From NCBI RefSeq assembly GCF_001690195.1, contig NZ_LZGM01000059.1, forward strand, positions 1 through 61,583: a stretch of 61,583 nt of DNA. The letters run 5' to 3'. The position numbers and the translations under genes were made by a program. The notes beneath the pieces are model-generated. The model saw only the letters and a program-made list of their open reading frames with translations. It was not told the DNA's origin and did not search any database. Source of the DNA: Gilliamella sp. wkB108 (GTDB lineage: Bacteria > Pseudomonadota > Gammaproteobacteria > Enterobacterales > Orbaceae). Positions 57,604 through 61,583 of this stretch are shown here, piece after piece (position 1 is the stretch's first letter; every line of letters starts with the position of its first letter).

Positions 57604-59271
57604 CTATTTGGTGATTCTTTTATATTTAGCACGCTTTGGCTCTAAGGCTTCGGCACCAAGCGTACGTTTTTTCCACTCTTCATATTCGGTGAAATTACCT
57701 TCAAAGAATTCCACATGCCCTTCATCTTGGTAATCTAAAATATGAGTGGCAATACGGTCAAGGAACCAGCGGTCATGTGAAATCACTAACGCACAGCCCG
57801 GAAACTCTAACAAGGCGTTTTCCAATGCTCGCAAAGTTTCAACATCTAAATCATTAGTCGGTTCGTCGAGTAACAATACGTTACCCCCTACTTGTAATAA
57901 TTTAGCTAAATGTACGCGTCCTCGTTCACCACCTGATAGCTCACCAACACGTTTTTGCTGATCGACACCTTTAAAATTAAATCGTCCTACATAAGCACGA
58001 CTTGGAATTTCAAAATTACCAATCCGCATAATATCTTGACCATTGGAGATTTCATCCCAAACGGTCTTTTTATCATCCATACTATCACGGAACTGATCAA
58101 CTGAAGCCAATTGTACCGTATCACCTAAAGTAATTGTGCCTGAATCGGGTTGCTCTTTACCGGATAACATTCTAAATAAGGTCGATTTACCCGCACCATT
58201 TGGACCGATAATCCCAACAATCGCCCCTTTAGGAACACTAAATGAAAGATTATCAATCAATACCCGATCACCATAGGATTTAGTGAGATTACTCACTTCA
58301 ATCACTTTATCACCTAAACGTTGCCCAGGTGGAATAAACAGTTCGTTAGTTTCATTACGTTTTTGATAATCGTTACTATTTAACTCATCAAAACGCGCTA
58401 AACGAGCTTTGCTTTTTGCTTGGCGACCTTTCGGATTTTGACGTACCCATTCGAGTTCTTTTTCAATCGATTTACGCCGTGCTGATTCGGTTGCCGCTTC
58501 TTGCGCTAAACGCTGATCTTTTTGCTCTAACCACGATGAATAGTTACCTTCCCAAGGAATACCTTCCCCGCGATCGAGTTCTAAAATCCAACCCGCAACA
58601 TTATCTAAAAAGTAACGGTCATGGGTTACGGCTACAACAGTGCCTTCATAATCATGTAAAAAACGTTCTAACCATGCTACCGATTCCGCATCTAAATGGT
58701 TGGTCGGTTCATCGATCAGTAACATATCAGGTTTTTCAAGCAATAATTGACAAATAGCCACCCGGCGACGTTCACCACCAGAGAGCGTTTCAATTTTGGC
58801 ATCCCAATCTGGTAACCGTAATGCATCTGCAGCTCGTTCGAGTTGATTGTCTAAGTTATGGGCATCTTGCGCTTGAATAATGGCTTCAAGTTCAGCTTGC
58901 TCTTTCGCTAACTTATCAAAATCAGCATCAGGATCAGCATAAGCTGCATAAACCTCATCTAAACGCGCAAGTGCTTGTTTGGCATCACCTACTGCTTGTT
59001 CAACCGCTTCACGCACAGTCTGTTTAGGATCAAATTTTGGTTCTTGAGGTAAATAACCAATTTTAATATCAGGCTGTGGTCGAGCTTCACCTTCAATCTC
59101 AGTATCCACGCCAGCCATTATGCGTAATAACGTGGATTTACCAGCTCCATTAAGACCCAGCACCCCAATTTTGGCACCAGGGAAAAAACTCAAAGAAATA
59201 TCTTTTAAAATATAGCGTTTAGGAGGAACAATCTTCCCAACTCTATTCATCGTATATACATATTGCACCAT
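57604..59271 (-). CDS. ettA: Energy-dependent translational throttle protein EttA
   Basis: A 555-residue ABC-F protein, the same length as in E. coli: two ATPase domains (Walker A GLNGAGKSTLL near 40 and GPNGAGKSTLF near 355; signatures LSGGERRRVA and LSGGERGRVH) joined by the linker with RQNPKGRQAKSKARL. It binds the ribosomal E site and gates the first elongation cycle depending on ATP. Its upstream region is one copy of a direct repeat of at least 180 bp. Confidence 0.97.
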   Translation of the reverse strand: MVQYVYTMNRVGKIVPPKRYILKDISLSFFPGAKIGVLGLNGAGKSTLLRIMAGVDTEIEGEARPQPDIKIGYLPQEPKFDPKQTVREAVEQAVGDAKQALARLDEVYAAYADPDADFDKLAKEQAELEAIIQAQDAHNLDNQLERAADALRLPDWDAKIETLSGGERRRVAICQLLLEKPDMLLIDEPTNHLDAESVAWLERFLHDYEGTVVAVTHDRYFLDNVAGWILELDRGEGIPWEGNYSSWLEQKDQRLAQEAATESARRKSIEKELEWVRQNPKGRQAKSKARLARFDELNSNDYQKRNETNELFIPPGQRLGDKVIEVSNLTKSYGDRVLIDNLSFSVPKGAIVGIIGPNGAGKSTLFRMLSGKEQPDSGTITLGDTVQLASVDQFRDSMDDKKTVWDEISNGQDIMRIGNFEIPSRAYVGRFNFKGVDQQKRVGELSGGERGRVHLAKLLQVGGNVLLLDEPTNDLDVETLRALENALLEFPGCALVISHDRWFLDRIATHILDYQDEGHVEFFEGNFTEYEEWKKRTLGAEALEPKRAKYKRITK

Positions 59272-59282
59272 AAAACCTTACT

Positions 59283-59462
59283 CGTTTTTTGTTAACTAAT
59301 AGCAAATCAGTAATAATTTGCTATTTTAATTGATGACCTATATTGTAATGATTCTAAGAGTTGGGTCTAGGGTTATTTACATTAATTACAATTGTTATTT
59401 ATCTATAGAATGAAATGATTAATTCATCACCATGTTGAAGTTGTTTATTTATACTCAATTAA
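59283..59462. repeat. Direct repeat, copy 1 (at least 180 bp)
   Basis: Identical to 61404-61583 except for one base (59297 T, 61418 C). The second copy is cut by the window end, so the true length is unknown. The repeat includes a 10-bp hairpin AATAGCAAAT / ATTTGCTATT at 59298-59325. It begins 12 bases upstream of ettA. Confidence 0.97.
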
Positions 59463-59530
59463 AATCCTATCGTTTTATTTATATTACTATTTTTTCTATT
59501 TTCTTTGTGATTGTACAAAATATGTGCAAA

Positions 59531-59558
59531 AAAACACATCCTTTACAGGATGTGTTTT
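59531..59558. terminator. Terminator of the phase-variable gene
   Basis: AAAACACATCCT, four-base loop, AGGATGTGTTTT; on the minus strand a run of seven T follows. It lies 15 bases after the stop at 59574. Confidence 0.9.
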
Positions 59559-59573
59559 TACATTTTAATTTCT

Positions 59574-60989
59574 TTACTGCCAATTAATACATGCTGCCCG
59601 TTGGCTGTAGGGACCAAAAAATGCTATATCTATATCTCCTGATCCTGACCAAATATTAAGTGGATCACCTACTTTACTTATATCTGTTGTATAATAATCA
59701 CCTAGTTCCCATTCACTGTTAGGATAATAATTTTCTCCAAGATCGCCCCACTCATTCATTATGCCACCAACATATCCTGTTGAGCTAGAATAACTAATCC
59801 AGCGTGTAAAATGATTATTTGGTGAATCACCAATATCCCAATCTACCTCCGAATTATGAGCAGTTGCATTGGTCAAATCCCTGACACCAGCTAAACCATA
59901 ATTTGTATAATAATTATTACAATAATCTATTGCCAAATTGTAAGGATGTGTTTGACCTGGTTTTGCAACTAACCAACGTGTTATTTCGAATGTATATAAA
60001 ACTCTTTGTTTAGCTTGATCGGCATAAATCGCAAACGCTGAATTTGAATATTCTCTTTCATTACCGTTAGATTTACTGTTTGGACCTCTGAGAGTAACTC
60101 GTAAAATATCATTATTTTCGGCGGTTAAATCTAATGTTACACCTTTTCCATATTGAGAATACACTTTGCTACCATTGATATTAATGATATCGTTAGCTGT
60201 CGCATTATAGATTTTCATTTTAAAAAATAGATTATCTGATGCGATTGTCGGGAAATTTTTATTTTTTTCCGCAATATTACGTGTTTGTATTTTAAAACCC
60301 TGCGACGGATCCCATTGGTGTGCCGGTCCTTTAAATTTATCCGCGCTCGGATTTAAATTCGGTTGCGCATAACACACATACGGAGGAAAAGTTGGTTTGA
60401 TGTAATAAGTGTGAGAACTTGAAGTCAAACTACGATCCCGTGGAACACCATATTGGGTTTGAAGTGTGGTATTAGTCGCTTCAATTGTCAATGTATAAGG
60501 TGAATCACACGGATTTAATCTATCGGCTAAATTAATACTACTGGTTATATCTTGACCTGATACCGTTTTCCAGGTGAGTTTCAAATCCCCGGTTGCTGAC
60601 GGATTTTTATCGCCATCTTCATCTAACCAATAGTTATAATTTTTCACCAAACTATCAAAACTGATTGATGGATAACTGTTTGTGGGGATCAGAGTCACTA
60701 CACTTGCAAATGTATCTGATTCATTAGGTAAAATAATTGGATTAGTTACACTTGATGTTGTTGAAGGCGTAATTTTAGAGTTATCTGATAATGTCAGCCC
60801 TAAAAAATCATTCAGATTCAGCACCTTTGTTGCACCACTATCTAACGTATAATAAGGTGCAGTACCGTTGATTTCTCTTAACGTTGTTGCTGATAAGGCT
60901 TGTGCATTATTTAAGATAAGAAATGATGATAAAAATATCAGTCGAAAAAGACGGGTTCGCTTTAATCTACTTGCTCTTATTAAACCCAA
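59574..60989 (-). CDS. Secreted surface-type protein, 5' end phase-variable (out of frame as sequenced)
   Basis: A continuous frame of 471 codons from a TTG at 60989, with positively charged start and hydrophobic signal core (LFRLIFLSSFLILNNAQA), then a long Ser/Thr/Asn-rich beta-type body with a few Cys (near the centre and CINWQ at the end). No family recognised; an exported adhesin or carbohydrate-binding protein is plausible. The TTG has no ribosome site. The proper starts are ATG 61078 (AAGGG at 6 bases) and possibly ATG 61062, both upstream of an AGCC repeat. With 15 units neither is in frame: ATG 61078 ends after DYWV, ATG 61062 shortly after. Sixteen or thirteen units would join ATG 61078 to this frame. 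Confidence 0.8.
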   Translation of the reverse strand: MGLIRASRLKRTRLFRLIFLSSFLILNNAQALSATTLREINGTAPYYTLDSGATKVLNLNDFLGLTLSDNSKITPSTTSSVTNPIILPNESDTFASVVTLIPTNSYPSISFDSLVKNYNYWLDEDGDKNPSATGDLKLTWKTVSGQDITSSINLADRLNPCDSPYTLTIEATNTTLQTQYGVPRDRSLTSSSHTYYIKPTFPPYVCYAQPNLNPSADKFKGPAHQWDPSQGFKIQTRNIAEKNKNFPTIASDNLFFKMKIYNATANDIININGSKVYSQYGKGVTLDLTAENNDILRVTLRGPNSKSNGNEREYSNSAFAIYADQAKQRVLYTFEITRWLVAKPGQTHPYNLAIDYCNNYYTNYGLAGVRDLTNATAHNSEVDWDIGDSPNNHFTRWISYSSSTGYVGGIMNEWGDLGENYYPNSEWELGDYYTTDISKVGDPLNIWSGSGDIDIAFFGPYSQRAACINWQ

Positions 60990-60994
60990 TAATC

Positions 60995-61057
<63 letters not shown>

Positions 61058-61078
61058 CACATAACTATATTTTATCAT

Positions 61079-61403
61079 AAAAAACCCTTATATAAAATGC
61101 TTACCTTTTGTTTTTATTAATTTTTTACATTGTTCTGTGCTTCGTTTAGTCATAAAAATAGTCTTGGGCTAAATATCTAACCCAACCACTTAACGATAAA
61201 CTTAAATTGTCTTAATTATATAGATACTCTGGAGGCATTTCAAAAATTATGGGGAACATTTATGTAATGAAGTGTAAAGAATGAATGTATCACAAACTAG
61301 CACATTTTTTCTTAATGGTTACGTAATAAAGTCTTTAACCAGATAAATGGTTAAATCGAGATAATTAAAACTATCTAAATTAATTACGCGATTAAATCTT
61401 ACA
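61079..61403. other. Upstream region of the phase-variable gene
   Basis: This 325-bp stretch has no credible gene. AAGGG on the minus strand (61085-61089) is the ribosome site for ATG 61078; AT-rich text further upstream must hold the promoter. The end runs into copy 2 of the direct repeat. Confidence 0.6.
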
Positions 61404-61583
61404 CGTTTTTTGTTAACCAATAGCAAATCAGTAATAATTTGCTATTTTAATTGATGACCTATATTGTAATGATTCTAAGAGTTGGGTCTAGGGTTATTTA
61501 CATTAATTACAATTGTTATTTATCTATAGAATGAAATGATTAATTCATCACCATGTTGAAGTTGTTTATTTATACTCAATTAA
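61404..61583. repeat. Direct repeat, copy 2 (truncated by window end)
   Basis: Matches 59283-59462 with one difference; identity continues to the last base of the window. The distance between copies is 2121 bp, the size of one unit made of the phase-variable gene and its upstream region. Confidence 0.97.

Overview
The window is AT-rich gammaproteobacterial chromosome. Gene content and style (mtlA-mtlD-mtlR, hemG, sohB, fused rlmKL, yhcC, waaG-waaP, ettA, strict MUQ/CRP/Fur-type signals, very low GC with many TAA stops) fit the order Orbales, most likely a Gilliamella-type insect-gut symbiont. That placement is inference from protein resemblance and base composition; no rRNA gene is present to confirm it.

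Layout. (1) 1-371: 5' part of a lipoprotein gene running off the window. (2) 410-15240: a full aryl-polyene (APE) locus: methyltransferase on the minus strand, then about sixteen tightly packed plus-strand genes (ketosynthase/chain-length factor, acyltransferase, two acyl carrier proteins, acyl-AMP ligase fused to a dehydratase, glycosyltransferase-acyltransferase, thioesterase, LolA-like protein, MMPL exporter, lipoprotein, second and third ketosynthase-type genes, dehydratase, ketoreductase). (3) 15352-25594: mostly housekeeping (sohB, fhs, typA, hemG, glmU, glmS), but with an odd ferredoxin behind fhs that joins an RsxB-like two-cluster domain to RsxC-like tandem repeats. (4) 25595-27645: a decayed accessory patch downstream of glmS with small orphan genes, a degenerate second copy of the glmS 3' end and a broken membrane-protein gene; it ends in two perfect CRP-type sites in front of mannitol operon mtlADR. 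(5) 31542-37935: rlmKL, two paralogous lipoproteins, a Usp protein, two acetyltransferases and yceF. (6) 37956-47539 (minus): an iron-uptake operon of the P19/FTR1 type with a nitroreductase-like first gene, DUF2318 membrane protein, three FtsX-type permeases, two ABC ATPases and a DUF4418 protein, headed by a near-perfect Fur box. (7) 48032-52990: duplicated small secreted proteins, yhcC, and LPS-core genes waaG-waaP. (8) 53006-57431: an OLD-family nuclease-like protein with an altered Walker A, a Septu-like ATPase plus HNH pair, and a RelE/XRE toxin-antitoxin pair. (9) 57604-61583: ettA, then a secreted protein gene whose 5' end carries fifteen GGCT/AGCC units (phase-variable and, as sequenced, out of frame with either ATG), flanked by a direct repeat of at least 180 bp.

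Recurring elements: a 42-nt intergenic repeat occurs four times (near hemG, mtlA, mtlR, usp). No tRNA, rRNA, CRISPR array, transposase or integrase gene was recognised. The best candidates for something not yet described are the phase-variable surface gene in its direct-repeat unit, the fhs-linked RsxB/RsxC hybrid ferredoxin, and the 42-nt repeat family.
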